Source of the DNA: an uncultured beta proteobacterium
GTDB lineage: Bacteria > Pseudomonadota > Gammaproteobacteria > Burkholderiales > Rhodocyclaceae
NCBI GenBank assembly: GCA_903908065.1
Contig: CAIVQO010000053.1
Coordinates: forward strand, 1 to 64,000
Length of the DNA: 64,000 nucleotides
Direction: 5' to 3'
Part shown: piece by piece, positions 35,856 to 46,537 of the stretch
How the letters are laid out: the number at the start of each line of letters is the position of its first letter
Numbering within the stretch: the stretch's first letter is position 1
Program-made: the position numbers and the translations under genes
The notes under the pieces: generated by a model
The model's input: the letters and a program-made list of their open reading frames with translations, nothing else
Databases searched by the model: none
Told to the model about the DNA's origin: nothing

Positions 35856-36388
35856 TGAGCGCCCACATCGGGCAACAGCGGCGCGAAGAATGGCTGAAGC
35901 TCGAGGCCGAGGTACGCGCACGCTCGAAGGGCGAGGGCGTGCTGACCCTGGAAAACCTGCGCGAATGCAGCGGGCTCGAGTTGTTCCAGAAGATGATCGC
36001 CGGCGAACTGCCGCGCCCGCCGATTTCGGATACCCTGGGCTTCCTGCTGGTCGAGGCGGAGAAGGGGCGCGTGGTTTTCCAGGGCAATCCGCAGCATCGC
36101 CACTACAACCCGATCGGCTCGGTGCATGGCGGTTTCCACGCCACGCTGCTGGATTCCTGCGTCGCCTGCGCCGTGCAAAGCACGCTCGACGCCGGGCAGG
36201 GCTACACCACCATCGAACTCAAGATCAACTACATCCGCGCCCTGACCGATCGCGTCGGTCCGGTGCGTGCCGAAGGCAAGGTGATCCATGCCGGCAAACA
36301 GATTGGCACCGCCGAGGGCAAGCTGTTCGACGCCGACGGCAAGCTTTACGCCCACGCTACCACCACCTGCCTGATCTTCACCGTCTGA
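35855..36388 (+). CDS. PaaI-family hotdog thioesterase (2)
   Basis: A 177-aa hotdog protein with the PaaI signature NPIGSVHGGFHATLLDSC, where the HGG and the following helix form the active site. A 50-residue N-terminal helical extension precedes it. The ATG overlaps the liuA stop (TAATG-type), so it is coupled. It probably hydrolyses an acyl-CoA or acyl-thioester formed in this pathway; the substrate is unknown. Confidence 0.83.
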   Translation: MSAHIGQQRREEWLKLEAEVRARSKGEGVLTLENLRECSGLELFQKMIAGELPRPPISDTLGFLLVEAEKGRVVFQGNPQHRHYNPIGSVHGGFHATLLDSCVACAVQSTLDAGQGYTTIELKINYIRALTDRVGPVRAEGKVIHAGKQIGTAEGKLFDADGKLYAHATTTCLIFTV

Positions 36389-36390
36389 TC

Positions 36391-36828
36391 ATGGGCAAGC
36401 TCCTCGATACCTATCGCGGCACGGTCTATCCCTGGCACTGCGACCACATGGATCACATGAACGTGATGTATTACGTGGGCAAGTTCGACGAGGCGACCTG
36501 GAACCTGATGTCACACATCGGCATGAGTGCCGCCTTCCTGCGCCAGCACCATCGGGGCATGGCGGCGGTCGACCAGCGCATCAGCTACCAGCGCGAGCTG
36601 CACGCGGGAAATACCGTGGCCATCCGCACCGGGATCGTTTCTGTCGGCGAAAAGAAGATCATCTTCTTCCACGAAATGCGCGATGCCGACAAGGACGAAG
36701 TTTCCGCGATCACCCTGCTGACCGGTGTGCACATGGATACCCGGATCCGCAAGGCCTGTGCCTTGCCGGAACAGGTCCGGGAAATGGCGCAGTCGCTGGT
36801 GGTGGACTACGTTCTTCCCTGGTCCTGA
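36391..36828 (+). CDS. 4HBT/YbgC-like acyl-CoA thioesterase (3)
   Basis: A 145-aa hotdog thioesterase of the 4-hydroxybenzoyl-CoA thioesterase type. The motif WHCDHMDHMNVMYYVGKFDEA contains the catalytic Asp and the tandem histidines of that clade. It begins two bases after the previous gene stops and is the third thioesterase in a row. A role in clearing branched or short acyl-CoAs is inferred. Confidence 0.82.
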   Translation: MGKLLDTYRGTVYPWHCDHMDHMNVMYYVGKFDEATWNLMSHIGMSAAFLRQHHRGMAAVDQRISYQRELHAGNTVAIRTGIVSVGEKKIIFFHEMRDADKDEVSAITLLTGVHMDTRIRKACALPEQVREMAQSLVVDYVLPWS

Positions 36829-36857
36829 CCTGACACGAGGATTTGGCGAAAGGACAC

Positions 36858-38027
36858 ATGAGCGAAAGAACGGCAATAGTCGGCGCTGACAGGACGGTGA
36901 TCCGCATCCTCGGGGCGGACCACGCGCAGGAACTCGAGCAGGTGCGCCAGTTCTTCCGCAACTATGCAGCCTGGCTGGGGGTCGACCTTAGCTTCCAGAA
37001 CTTCGACGAGGAAATGGCCAACCTGCCCGGACGCTATTCCGGGCCCGAAGGCCGGCTGTTCTACGCCACGGTGGATGGCAAGGGTGCCGGCTGCGTCGGC
37101 GTTCGCCCGCTGGCCGACGGCATCTGCGAACTCAAGCGGCTCTACGTCGAGCCGAGCTTTCGCGGCACCGGCGTCGGCCGCGCGCTGGCCCTGGCCGGGA
37201 TACGCGCCGCACGCCAGATCGGTTATCGCAAGATCATGCTCGACACGCTGCCGGCCATGCGCATGGCGGTGAAGCTGTATCGCGAACTGGGCTTCACCGC
37301 GGCACCGGCCTATTACCAGACGCCGATCGAAGGCACCCAGTTCCTCGCCCTCGACCTCGAGAACTGGTCGGAAGAACAACTCAACAAACGCACCCTGCAT
37401 CATCTGTTCGATTTCAATCGCGCCTGGTCGAACAAGATGCGCGAAGTCGATTCCGCGTATTTCGAAAAGCTGTCGCACCTGCAGACCCCGGAGTTGCTCT
37501 GGATCGGCTGCGCCGATTCGCGCGTGCCGGCCAACGAGATCGTCGGCCTGCTGCCGGGTGAGGTCTTCGTCCATCGCAATGTCGCCAATGTTGTGGTGCA
37601 CACCGACCTCAACTGCCTGTCGGTCATCCAGTTCGCCATCGACGTGCTCAAGGTCAAGCACATCATCGTCGTCGGCCACTACGGCTGCGGCGGCGTCAAG
37701 GCCGCACTCGACGGTGCGCGTGTCGGGCTGGTCGACATCTGGCTGCGCCACGTGCGCGACGTGCGCGAGAAACACCTGGCGGCGATCGAAGCGCTGCCCG
37801 AAGAACAGCGCCACGATCGCCTGTGCGAGCTGAATGTCGTCGAGCAGGTGGCGAATGTCTGCCAGACCTATGTCGTCCAGGACGCTTGGGCGCGCGGACA
37901 GCCGGTCACGGTGCACGGCTGGATCTACGGACTCAAGGATGGCCTGATGCGCGACCTCGGCCTGACCCTGGATGGCCCCGGCCAGCTCTCAGGCCGCTAC
38001 AGCACCGCACTTTCAACGTTGATCTGA
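36858..38027 (+). CDS. GNAT acetyltransferase fused to beta-class carbonic anhydrase
   Basis: A 389-aa fusion. Residues about 10-165 are a GNAT domain with the acetyl-CoA loop SFRGTGVGRALA and the motif LYRELGFT. Residues about 175-389 are a complete beta-carbonic anhydrase with zinc ligands Cys218 (CADSR), His274 and Cys277 (HYGCGG) and the NVANVV segment. The frame is continuous, with no sign of frameshift. The carbonic anhydrase interconverts CO2 and bicarbonate, and bicarbonate is the substrate of the LiuBD biotin carboxylase encoded downstream. The GNAT substrate is unknown. ATG 36858 follows AAAGGA; TTG 36843 is an alternative. Confidence 0.88.
   Translation: MSERTAIVGADRTVIRILGADHAQELEQVRQFFRNYAAWLGVDLSFQNFDEEMANLPGRYSGPEGRLFYATVDGKGAGCVGVRPLADGICELKRLYVEPSFRGTGVGRALALAGIRAARQIGYRKIMLDTLPAMRMAVKLYRELGFTAAPAYYQTPIEGTQFLALDLENWSEEQLNKRTLHHLFDFNRAWSNKMREVDSAYFEKLSHLQTPELLWIGCADSRVPANEIVGLLPGEVFVHRNVANVVVHTDLNCLSVIQFAIDVLKVKHIIVVGHYGCGGVKAALDGARVGLVDIWLRHVRDVREKHLAAIEALPEEQRHDRLCELNVVEQVANVCQTYVVQDAWARGQPVTVHGWIYGLKDGLMRDLGLTLDGPGQLSGRYSTALSTLI
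36876..36899 (+). repeat. Dispersed 24-bp motif, copy 7
   Basis: It matches 18 of 24 positions, including the exact 11-base core, and encodes IVGADRTV near the start of the GNAT-carbonic anhydrase fusion. Confidence 0.5.
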
Positions 38028-38037
38028 AGGAACCACC

Positions 38038-38118
38038 ATGACAGTCCCCATCGTGATCGTCTCTGCCGCCCGCACGCCCATGGGCGGGTTTGGTTACGGC
38101 CGCCGGGACGCGGCTTAA
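38038..38118 (+). pseudogene. 5' remnant of a thiolase gene (26-codon frame)
   Basis: From ATG 38038, with a good AAGGA site, the frame reads 18 codons nearly identical in protein to the start of the thiolase gene at 38180 (PIVIVSAARTPMGGF), then eight unrelated codons and TAA. The DNA differs at several synonymous sites, so this is not a fresh duplication. It looks like the leftover 5' end of a second thiolase gene, joined to a GC-rich inverted repeat (GGCTTAAC ... GTTAGCC, about 38112-38141). Confidence 0.7.
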
Positions 38119-38179
38119 CCCTCGCTGCGCTCGCGTTAGCCTTCACCGAAACCGCTATCGAATTTCTGAGGAGATCCAA

Positions 38180-39361
38180 GTGTCCGACCCTATCGTCATC
38201 GTTTCCGCCGCCCGCACGCCCATGGGCGGTTTTCAGGGTGATTTCGCCGCGCTGACCTGCGCCCAACTGGGCAGTGCCGCCATCAAGGCTGCCGTCGAGC
38301 GCAGCGGGCTCAAGCCAGAGCAGGTTGATGAAGTGATCATGGGCTGCGTGCTGCCCGCCGGCCAGGGCCAGGCCCCGGCTCGCCAGGCGGCTTTGGGCGC
38401 CGGCCTGCCGCTTGCCGCCGGCTGCACCACCGTAAATAAGATGTGCGGTTCCGGCATGCGCGCGGCGATGTACGCCCACGACATGCTGTCGGCGGGTAGC
38501 GTCGACGTGATGGTCGCAGGCGGCATGGAGTCGATGACCAATGCGCCCTACCTGCTGCCCAAGGCACGCGGCGGATTCCGCCTCGGCCACGGCGAAGTCA
38601 AGGACCACATGTTCCTCGACGGACTGGAAGACGCCTACCAGAAGGGGCGCCTGATGGGCACCTTTGCCGAGGAATGCGCCGACAGCTACAAATTCACGCG
38701 CCGGGCTCAGGACGAGTTCGCCATCCGCTCGCTGACCCGTGCGCAAACCGCCAATACCGACGGCAGCTTTGCCTGGGAAATCACCCCGGTGACCGTCGCC
38801 GGCAGGAAAGGCGAGGTGGCCTTCGACAAGGACGAACAGCCGGCCAAGGCCAACCTGGACAAGATCCCGACCTTGAAGCCTGCCTTTCGCAAAGACGGCA
38901 CGGTGACGCCGGCCAACTCGTCGTCGATCTCGGACGGCGCCGCGGCGCTGGTCATGATGCGCGCCTCGACCGCGGCGAAGCTCGGCGCCAAGCCCCTGGC
39001 CACCATTGTCGGGCACACGACCTTTGCCCAGGAACCGAACCTCTTCACCACCGCCCCGGTCGGCGCGATCAAGAAGTTGCTGGCGAAGAATGCCTGGAGC
39101 GTGGAAAGTGTCGATTTCTGGGAGATCAACGAAGCCTTCGCCGTCGTTACCATGGCGGCGATGCACGACCTCGGCCTGCCGGCGGAGAAGGTGAACATCC
39201 ACGGCGGCGCCTGCGCCCTGGGCCACCCGATCGGCGCCTCCGGCGCCCGCATCATGGTGACGCTGATCGGTGCGCTGCGGAAGTACGGCAAGAAGCGTGG
39301 CGTCGCCAGCCTGTGCATCGGCGGCGGCGAAGCGACGGCGATCGGCATCGAACTCGCCTGA
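38180..39361 (+). CDS. Acetyl-CoA acetyltransferase (thiolase)
   Basis: A 393-aa thiolase that cleaves acetoacetyl-CoA or longer 3-ketoacyl-CoA, or condenses acetyl-CoA. Nucleophile Cys89 (NKMCGSGMRA), the ENEAFAV-type segment EINEAFAVVTM, the GHPIGASGARI histidine and the second cysteine in SLCIGGGEATA are all present. The start is GTG 38180 with GAGGAG eight bases upstream; the longer frame in front is the remnant region. In the leucine operon it would process the acetoacetate branch. Confidence 0.92.
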   Translation: MSDPIVIVSAARTPMGGFQGDFAALTCAQLGSAAIKAAVERSGLKPEQVDEVIMGCVLPAGQGQAPARQAALGAGLPLAAGCTTVNKMCGSGMRAAMYAHDMLSAGSVDVMVAGGMESMTNAPYLLPKARGGFRLGHGEVKDHMFLDGLEDAYQKGRLMGTFAEECADSYKFTRRAQDEFAIRSLTRAQTANTDGSFAWEITPVTVAGRKGEVAFDKDEQPAKANLDKIPTLKPAFRKDGTVTPANSSSISDGAAALVMMRASTAAKLGAKPLATIVGHTTFAQEPNLFTTAPVGAIKKLLAKNAWSVESVDFWEINEAFAVVTMAAMHDLGLPAEKVNIHGGACALGHPIGASGARIMVTLIGALRKYGKKRGVASLCIGGGEATAIGIELA

Positions 39362-39365
39362 TCCC

Positions 39366-40229
39366 GTGGCCGACTTCGACACCATCCGTTATGCGGTCGA
39401 CGGCCGCATCGCCCGCATCACGCTGAATCGCCCCGAGCGGCTGAACGCCATCGTCCCGGCAATGCCGCGCGAGATCCGGCTGGCGGTTGAACAGGCGAAC
39501 GCCGATGACGCCGTGCACGTCATCGTGCTCGAAGGCGCCGGCCGCGCCTTCTGTGCCGGCTATGACCTGAAGGATTTCGCCGAAGCCGACATCGACAGCC
39601 CCTGCACGCAGTCCATGCCCTGGGACCCGATGATCGACTTCCGCACCATGAAAGGCTTCACCGATGACTTCTTCAGCCTGTGGCGCAGCTACAAGCCGAC
39701 CATCGCCAAGGTGCAGGGCTTTGCCGTGGCCGGCGGCAGCGACATCGCCCTGTGCTGCGACCTGGTGGTGATGGCCGAGGACGCGAAGATCGGCTACATG
39801 CCGGCGCGGGTCTGGGGTTGCCCGACCACGGCGATGTGGGTTTATCGCCTGGGCGCCGAGAAGGCCAAGCGCATGCTGCTCACCGGCGACACCATCGATG
39901 GCCGTACCGCGAAGGACTGGGGCCTGGTGATCGACGCCGTGCCCGAGGCCGAACTTGAGGGCGCCGTCACGAAACTCGCCGAGCGCATGGCCGGCGTGCC
40001 GAAGAACCAGCTGATGATGCAGAAGCTGATGATCAACCAGGCCTACGACAACATGGGCCTGGCCAACACGCAGATGATCGCCACGCTGTTCGACGGCATC
40101 ACGCGCCACTCGCCCGAGGGGCAGTGGTTCAAGCATTACGCCGAGGAAAAGGGCTTTCACGAGGCCGTGCGCCTGCGCGACTCGGGCGAGCCGATTCCGG
40201 GCAGCAAGTCATACAAGGATTACGAGTGA
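39366..40229 (+). CDS. Enoyl-CoA hydratase/isomerase family protein
   Basis: Crotonase-fold protein of 287 aa. The oxyanion-hole segments GRAFCAGYDLKDF and QGFAVAGGSDIALCCD are intact. The region where crotonases keep two catalytic glutamates reads ARVWGCPTTAMW, which departs from classical hydratases, so the reaction may differ. It starts with GTG four bases after the thiolase stop. A large C-terminal extension (to SYKDYE) is typical of a subgroup near acyl-CoA dehydrogenases. Confidence 0.85.
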   Translation: MADFDTIRYAVDGRIARITLNRPERLNAIVPAMPREIRLAVEQANADDAVHVIVLEGAGRAFCAGYDLKDFAEADIDSPCTQSMPWDPMIDFRTMKGFTDDFFSLWRSYKPTIAKVQGFAVAGGSDIALCCDLVVMAEDAKIGYMPARVWGCPTTAMWVYRLGAEKAKRMLLTGDTIDGRTAKDWGLVIDAVPEAELEGAVTKLAERMAGVPKNQLMMQKLMINQAYDNMGLANTQMIATLFDGITRHSPEGQWFKHYAEEKGFHEAVRLRDSGEPIPGSKSYKDYE

Positions 40230-40320
40230 CGACCTTTCCCCCGTCCCCCTTCCCGAAGAAGGGGGTGACCACGGTTCAGGGGCCCGGCCTGCGGCCTGGC
40301 CCCTTCAGGTTAATTGAACG

Positions 40321-40353
40321 GCTGTCTCCTTGGGGCGGCCCTGCGGAGACAGC
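40321..40353 (+). promoter_or_regulatory. Hairpin enclosing the ribosome-binding site of the acyl-CoA dehydrogenase gene
   Basis: Perfect 9-bp arms GCTGTCTCC (40321-40329) and GGAGACAGC (40345-40353) are separated by 15 bases. The GGAGA of the right arm is the Shine-Dalgarno site for ATG 40357, so pairing would hide it. The preceding stretch 40230-40320 also contains a GGGGCC/GGCCCC inverted repeat and no gene. Confidence 0.6.
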
Positions 40354-40356
40354 AAG

Positions 40357-41490
40357 ATGGTATTGACCGAGGAACAGGAACAGATCCGCGACATGCTGCG
40401 CGACTTCGCGCGCGAGCAGCTGGCGCCCAAGGCGGCCGAGTGGGACAGGACGGCGCACTTCCCGCGTGAGGAACTGCGGGCGCTCGGAGAACTGGGCTGC
40501 TGCGGCATGGTGGTGCCCGAGCAATGGAACGGTGCCGGACTGAACTACGTTTCGCTGGCGCTGGCCCTGGAGGAAATCGCGGCCGGCGATGGCGCGACAT
40601 CCACCATCATCAGCGTGCAGAACTCGGTGGTGTGCGGCCCGATCAATGCGTTCGGCACGGATGCCCAGAAGGAGACATACCTGAGGAAGCTGGCCAGCGG
40701 CGAGTGGCTGGGCTGCTTCTGCCTCACCGAGCCGCATGTCGGCTCCGACGCCGCCGCGATCCGGACCAAGGCCGTCCGCGATGGTGACCACTGGGTGCTC
40801 AACGGCGTCAAGCAGTTCATCACCACGGGCAAGAACGCCAATGTGGCGGTTGTGTTTGCCGTCACCGACCCGGGCGCCGGCAAGAAAGGCATCTCGGCCT
40901 TCATCGTGCCCACCGATACCCCCGGGTACATAGTGGCCCGCGTCGAGGAAAAGCTCGGTCAGCACGCCTCCGACACGGCACAGATCCTGTTCGAGAATTG
41001 CCGCATCCCGGCCGAGAACCTGCTGGGCGGCGAGGGCCAGGGCTACCGCATCGCGCTGGCCAACCTGGAAGGTGGTCGCATCGGCATCGCCGCCCAGTCC
41101 GTGGGCATGGCGCGCGCGGCCTTCGAGGCGGCGCTGGCCTATTCGCACGAACGTGAAAGTTTCGGCAAGCCAATCTTCGAGCACCAGGCGCTCAACTTCC
41201 GCTTGGCCGACATGGCGACGCAGATCGAGGCGGCGCGGCAACTGGTGCATCACGCCGCGAGCCTGCGCGATGCCGGCAGGCCCTGCCTCAAGGAAGCCTC
41301 GATGGCCAAGCTGTTCGCTTCCGAAATGGCGGAGCGCGTCTGTTCCGATGCGATCCAGATCCACGGCGGCTATGGCTACGTGAACGACTTCCCGGTCGAA
41401 CGGATATACCGCGACGTGCGTGTCTGCCAGATCTACGAGGGCGCGTCGGACATCCAGCGGCTGGTGATCGGCCGTTCGCTTTCGGTTTGA
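40357..41490 (+). CDS. Acyl-CoA dehydrogenase
   Basis: FAD-dependent dehydrogenase of 377 aa. It shows [16 protein letters not shown], the substrate loop, and the C-terminal [16 protein letters not shown], where the glutamate of the YEG motif is the catalytic base as in short-chain and 2-methyl-branched dehydrogenases. It is distinct from LiuA and could oxidise a short or branched acyl-CoA from another amino acid. Translation may be damped by the hairpin before it. Confidence 0.92.
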   Translation: MVLTEEQEQIRDMLRDFAREQLAPKAAEWDRTAHFPREELRALGELGCCGMVVPEQWNGAGLNYVSLALALEEIAAGDGATSTIISVQNSVVCGPINAFGTDAQKETYLRKLASGEWLGCFCLTEPHVGSDAAAIRTKAVRDGDHWVLNGVKQFITTGKNANVAVVFAVTDPGAGKKGISAFIVPTDTPGYIVARVEEKLGQHASDTAQILFENCRIPAENLLGGEGQGYRIALANLEGGRIGIAAQSVGMARAAFEAALAYSHERESFGKPIFEHQALNFRLADMATQIEAARQLVHHAASLRDAGRPCLKEASMAKLFASEMAERVCSDAIQIHGGYGYVNDFPVERIYRDVRVCQIYEGASDIQRLVIGRSLSV

Positions 41491-41505
41491 TCAAGGAAAA
41501 AATTC

Positions 41506-42108
41506 ATGAGCGAACCCATCACCTTCTACTTCGACTTCACCTCCCCCTATTCCTACCTGGCCAGCGAGCGCATCGACGAACTCGCGGCGAAGTACGGGCG
41601 CAAGGTCAAATGGCGGCCCGTCATGCTCGGAGCCGCCTTCAAGGCCTCGGGCATGCCGCTGCTGGTCACGATTCCCTTGAAGGGCGAGTACAGCAAGCGC
41701 GATTTCGACCGCTCGGCGCGCTTCATGGGCATCCCTTACCAGTTCCCGCCGAAGTTCCCGGTGGCCAGCCTTGCTGCGGCACGTGCCTACTACTGGCTGC
41801 ACGGGCAGGACTGCGCAAAGGCGCGCGAGTTCGCGCACGCCGTGTTCCGCGCCTACTGGATCGAGGGCCGTGACATCAGCGACACGGCGGTGGTGCTCGC
41901 GATTGCCGCTAGCCTGGGCCTGGAAGTCGGCGCCTGCGAGACGGCGATCGCCACCCAGGAAATCAAGGACAGGGTGAGGAACGAGACCGACGCGGCGATT
42001 GCCCAGGGCATGTTCGGCGCGCCGTATTTCATGGTTGACGGAGAGCCCTTCTGGGGCGCCGACCGCCTGCCGCAGATCGAGAAGTGGCTGCAAACCGGAG
42101 GATTCTGA
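41506..42108 (+). CDS. 2-hydroxychromene-2-carboxylate isomerase-like (DsbA-fold) protein
   Basis: Kappa-class GST/DsbA-family protein of 200 aa. The active-site start [14 protein letters not shown] has serine in place of the DsbA CXXC, as in HCCA isomerases. The late cis-proline segment [20 protein letters not shown] is typical. A glutathione-dependent isomerase is expected, but the true substrate in a leucine operon is unknown. Its TGA overlaps the liuB ATG. Confidence 0.88.
   Translation: MSEPITFYFDFTSPYSYLASERIDELAAKYGRKVKWRPVMLGAAFKASGMPLLVTIPLKGEYSKRDFDRSARFMGIPYQFPPKFPVASLAAARAYYWLHGQDCAKAREFAHAVFRAYWIEGRDISDTAVVLAIAASLGLEVGACETAIATQEIKDRVRNETDAAIAQGMFGAPYFMVDGEPFWGADRLPQIEKWLQTGGF
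41923..41946 (+). repeat. Dispersed 24-bp motif, copy 8
   Basis: It matches 20 of 24 positions within the HCCA-isomerase-like gene, encoding EVGACETA. Confidence 0.55.
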
Positions 42109-43715
42109 TGTCCATCATCAAGTCGAAGCTGAATACGCGCGCGGATGACTACCGCGCCAATGTCACTGCCATGCAGGCCCTGGTCGACGACCTGCGCGAG
42201 AAGACCGCGCTGGTGTCGCAAGGCGGCCCAGAGGAGCATCGCAAGAAGCACATCGCACGCGGCAAGTTGTTGCCGCGCGAGCGCATCAACGGCCTGCTCG
42301 ACCCCGGCGCGCCCTTCCTCGAACTGTCGGCCATGGCCGGCTGGAACATGTTCAACAACGAGGTCGCCTCGGGCGGCGTGGTCACCGGCATTGGCCGCGT
42401 GCAGGGCGTCGAATGCATGATCGTCGCCAACGACGCCACGGTGAAGGGCGGCTCCTACTACCCGATCACGGTCAAGAAGCACCTGCGGGCGCAGGAGATC
42501 GCGGCGCAGAACCGCTTGCCTTGCATCTATCTGGTCGACTCTGGCGGCGCCAACCTGCCGACCCAGGACGAAGTCTTCCCCGATCGCGACCACTTCGGCC
42601 GCATCTTCTTCAACCAGGCCAACATGAGCGCCGCCGGCATCCCGCAGATCGGCGTCGTCATGGGCTCCTGCACCGCCGGCGGAGCCTATGTGCCGGCGAT
42701 GTCGGACGAATCCATCATCGTCAAGAACCAGGGCACCATCTTCCTCGGCGGTCCGCCGCTGGTGAAGGCGGCCACGGGCGAGGTGGTGAGCGCGGAAGAC
42801 CTCGGCGGCGGCGACGTGCATACGCGCATTTCCGGCGTCTGCGACCACCTCGCCGAGAATGACCACCATGCGCTGTCGATCGCCCGCCGCGTGGTCGGCA
42901 ACCTGAACTGGAAGAAGCCGATGTCGCTTGACCTGGCGACGCCGGAGGATCCGCTCTACGATCCGGCCGAACTGATGGGCATCATTCCCGCCGATCCGCG
43001 CAAGCCTTACGACGTGCGCGAGGTGATCGCCCGCGTGGTCGACGGCTCGCGCCTCGACGAATTCAAGTCGCGTTACGGCACGACGCTGGTCACCGGCTTC
43101 GCCCGCATCCACGGTTATCCGATCGGCATCGTCGCCAACAATGGCATCCTGTTTGGCGAATCGGCGCAGAAGGGCGCCCACTTCATCGAGCTTTGCGCCC
43201 AGCGCGGCATCCCGCTGCTCTTCATCCAGAACATCACCGGCTTCATGGTCGGCCGCAAGTACGAAAACAGTGGCATCGCCAAGGACGGCGCGAAGATGGT
43301 CACCGCCGTGGCGACGGCTCAGGTGCCGAAGTTCACCATGATCATCGGCGGCAGCTTCGGCGCCGGCAACTACGGCATGTGCGGCCGCGCCTATAGCCCG
43401 CGCCTGCTGTGGATCTGGCCCAATGCGCGGGTCTCGGTGATGGGCGGCGAGCAGGCCGCCTCGGTGCTGTCCACCATCAAGCGCGATGCCATGGAAGCCG
43501 TCGGCAAGACCTGGCCCAAGGACGACGAGGAGGCATTCAAGGCGCCGATCCGTGCCCAGTACGAACATCAAGGCCATCCCTATTACGCCACGGCGCGCCT
43601 GTGGGACGACGGCATCGTCGATCCGGTGCAGACCCGCCGCACCCTGGGCCTGGGCATCTCGGCCTCGCTCAACGCACCGATCCTGCCGACCAAGTTCGGC
43701 GTTTTCAGAATGTAG
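42108..43715 (+). CDS. liuB: Methylcrotonyl-CoA carboxylase carboxyltransferase subunit LiuB
   Basis: Beta subunit of 535 aa that transfers the carboxyl group from biotin to 3-methylcrotonyl-CoA. The two crotonase-like halves are visible, with CoA-binding [15 protein letters not shown] and the [16 protein letters not shown] oxyanion region in the first, and [16 protein letters not shown] with [10 protein letters not shown] in the second. The start is ATG 42108; the frame open eight codons earlier lies in the previous gene. It pairs with LiuD downstream. Confidence 0.96.
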   Translation: MSIIKSKLNTRADDYRANVTAMQALVDDLREKTALVSQGGPEEHRKKHIARGKLLPRERINGLLDPGAPFLELSAMAGWNMFNNEVASGGVVTGIGRVQGVECMIVANDATVKGGSYYPITVKKHLRAQEIAAQNRLPCIYLVDSGGANLPTQDEVFPDRDHFGRIFFNQANMSAAGIPQIGVVMGSCTAGGAYVPAMSDESIIVKNQGTIFLGGPPLVKAATGEVVSAEDLGGGDVHTRISGVCDHLAENDHHALSIARRVVGNLNWKKPMSLDLATPEDPLYDPAELMGIIPADPRKPYDVREVIARVVDGSRLDEFKSRYGTTLVTGFARIHGYPIGIVANNGILFGESAQKGAHFIELCAQRGIPLLFIQNITGFMVGRKYENSGIAKDGAKMVTAVATAQVPKFTMIIGGSFGAGNYGMCGRAYSPRLLWIWPNARVSVMGGEQAASVLSTIKRDAMEAVGKTWPKDDEEAFKAPIRAQYEHQGHPYYATARLWDDGIVDPVQTRRTLGLGISASLNAPILPTKFGVFRM

Positions 43716-43727
43716 CCCGGAGCGCCC

Positions 43728-44519
43728 ATGTACACCAACATCGTTACCGAAATCGACCTCGGCGTCGGCATCATCACCCTCAACCGGCCCGAACGCCACA
43801 ATGCCTTCGACGACGCGCTGATTGCGGAACTCTCGGACGCCATCAATCGCATGTCCGGCGACCCGGCCGTGCGCGTGCTGGTGATTTCCAGCACCGGCAA
43901 GAGTTTTTGCGCCGGCGCCGACCTTAACTGGATGAAGCGCGCCGCCGGTTACGGCGAGGAGGAGAACCTTCGCGATTCGCGCGCCTTGGCCCAGATGCTG
44001 AGACGTCTGGCGCAGTGCCCCAAACCGACAATCGCCCGCATCCAGGGCCCCGCCTACGGCGGTGGCGTTGGCCTGGTCGCCTGCTGCGATATCGCCGTCG
44101 GCACGCTCGACGCCCAGTTTTCGCTGACCGAAGTCAAGCTCGGCATCATCCCCGCCGTGATCAGCCCGCATGTGATTGCCGCCATCGGCGAGCGCTATGC
44201 GCGACGCTACATGCTGACCGCTGAACGCTTCTCTGCCGCCGAGGCGTATCGGATCGGCCTGCTGCACGAGATGGTGGTAGACGAATCCGGGCTCGACGAG
44301 GCGCTGGGCGAGATCATCGATGCGCTGTTGAAGAACGGCCCGCGCGCGTTGGCCGAGTGCAAGCAGCTTATTTCCGCGGTGGCCTGGAAGCCGCTCTCCG
44401 ACGAGGTGGTGGAGGACACCGCGCAGCGCATCACGCGCCTGCGCGCCAGTGAAGAAGGCCGCGAAGGCATGACGGCTTTCCTCGAGAAGCGCAAACCCAA
44501 CTGGATTGCCGGGGTCTGA
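43728..44519 (+). CDS. liuC: Methylglutaconyl-CoA hydratase LiuC
   Basis: Crotonase-fold hydratase of 263 aa that converts 3-methylglutaconyl-CoA to HMG-CoA. It has SFCAGADLNWMKR and GPAYGGGVGLVACCDIAV oxyanion segments and FSLTEVKLGIIPAVIS with the catalytic glutamate. The location between liuB and liuD, three bases before the latter, is the standard order of liu operons and supports the specific call. Confidence 0.93.
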   Translation: MYTNIVTEIDLGVGIITLNRPERHNAFDDALIAELSDAINRMSGDPAVRVLVISSTGKSFCAGADLNWMKRAAGYGEEENLRDSRALAQMLRRLAQCPKPTIARIQGPAYGGGVGLVACCDIAVGTLDAQFSLTEVKLGIIPAVISPHVIAAIGERYARRYMLTAERFSAAEAYRIGLLHEMVVDESGLDEALGEIIDALLKNGPRALAECKQLISAVAWKPLSDEVVEDTAQRITRLRASEEGREGMTAFLEKRKPNWIAGV

Positions 44520-44521
44520 AC

Positions 44522-46525
<2,004 letters not shown>

Positions 46526-46537
46526 TCGTGAACTCGC

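Noticed and set aside
36858-38027. Two adjacent genes joined by a sequencing error to look like a GNAT-carbonic anhydrase fusion
   Set aside because: The frame is continuous, the junction has no internal ribosome-binding site plus start in the right place, and both domains keep their key residues.
40236-40320. G/C-run hairpins after the enoyl-CoA hydratase gene as a transcription terminator
   Set aside because: No T tract follows, and downstream genes continue in the same direction with short gaps, so a firm terminator call is not supported.
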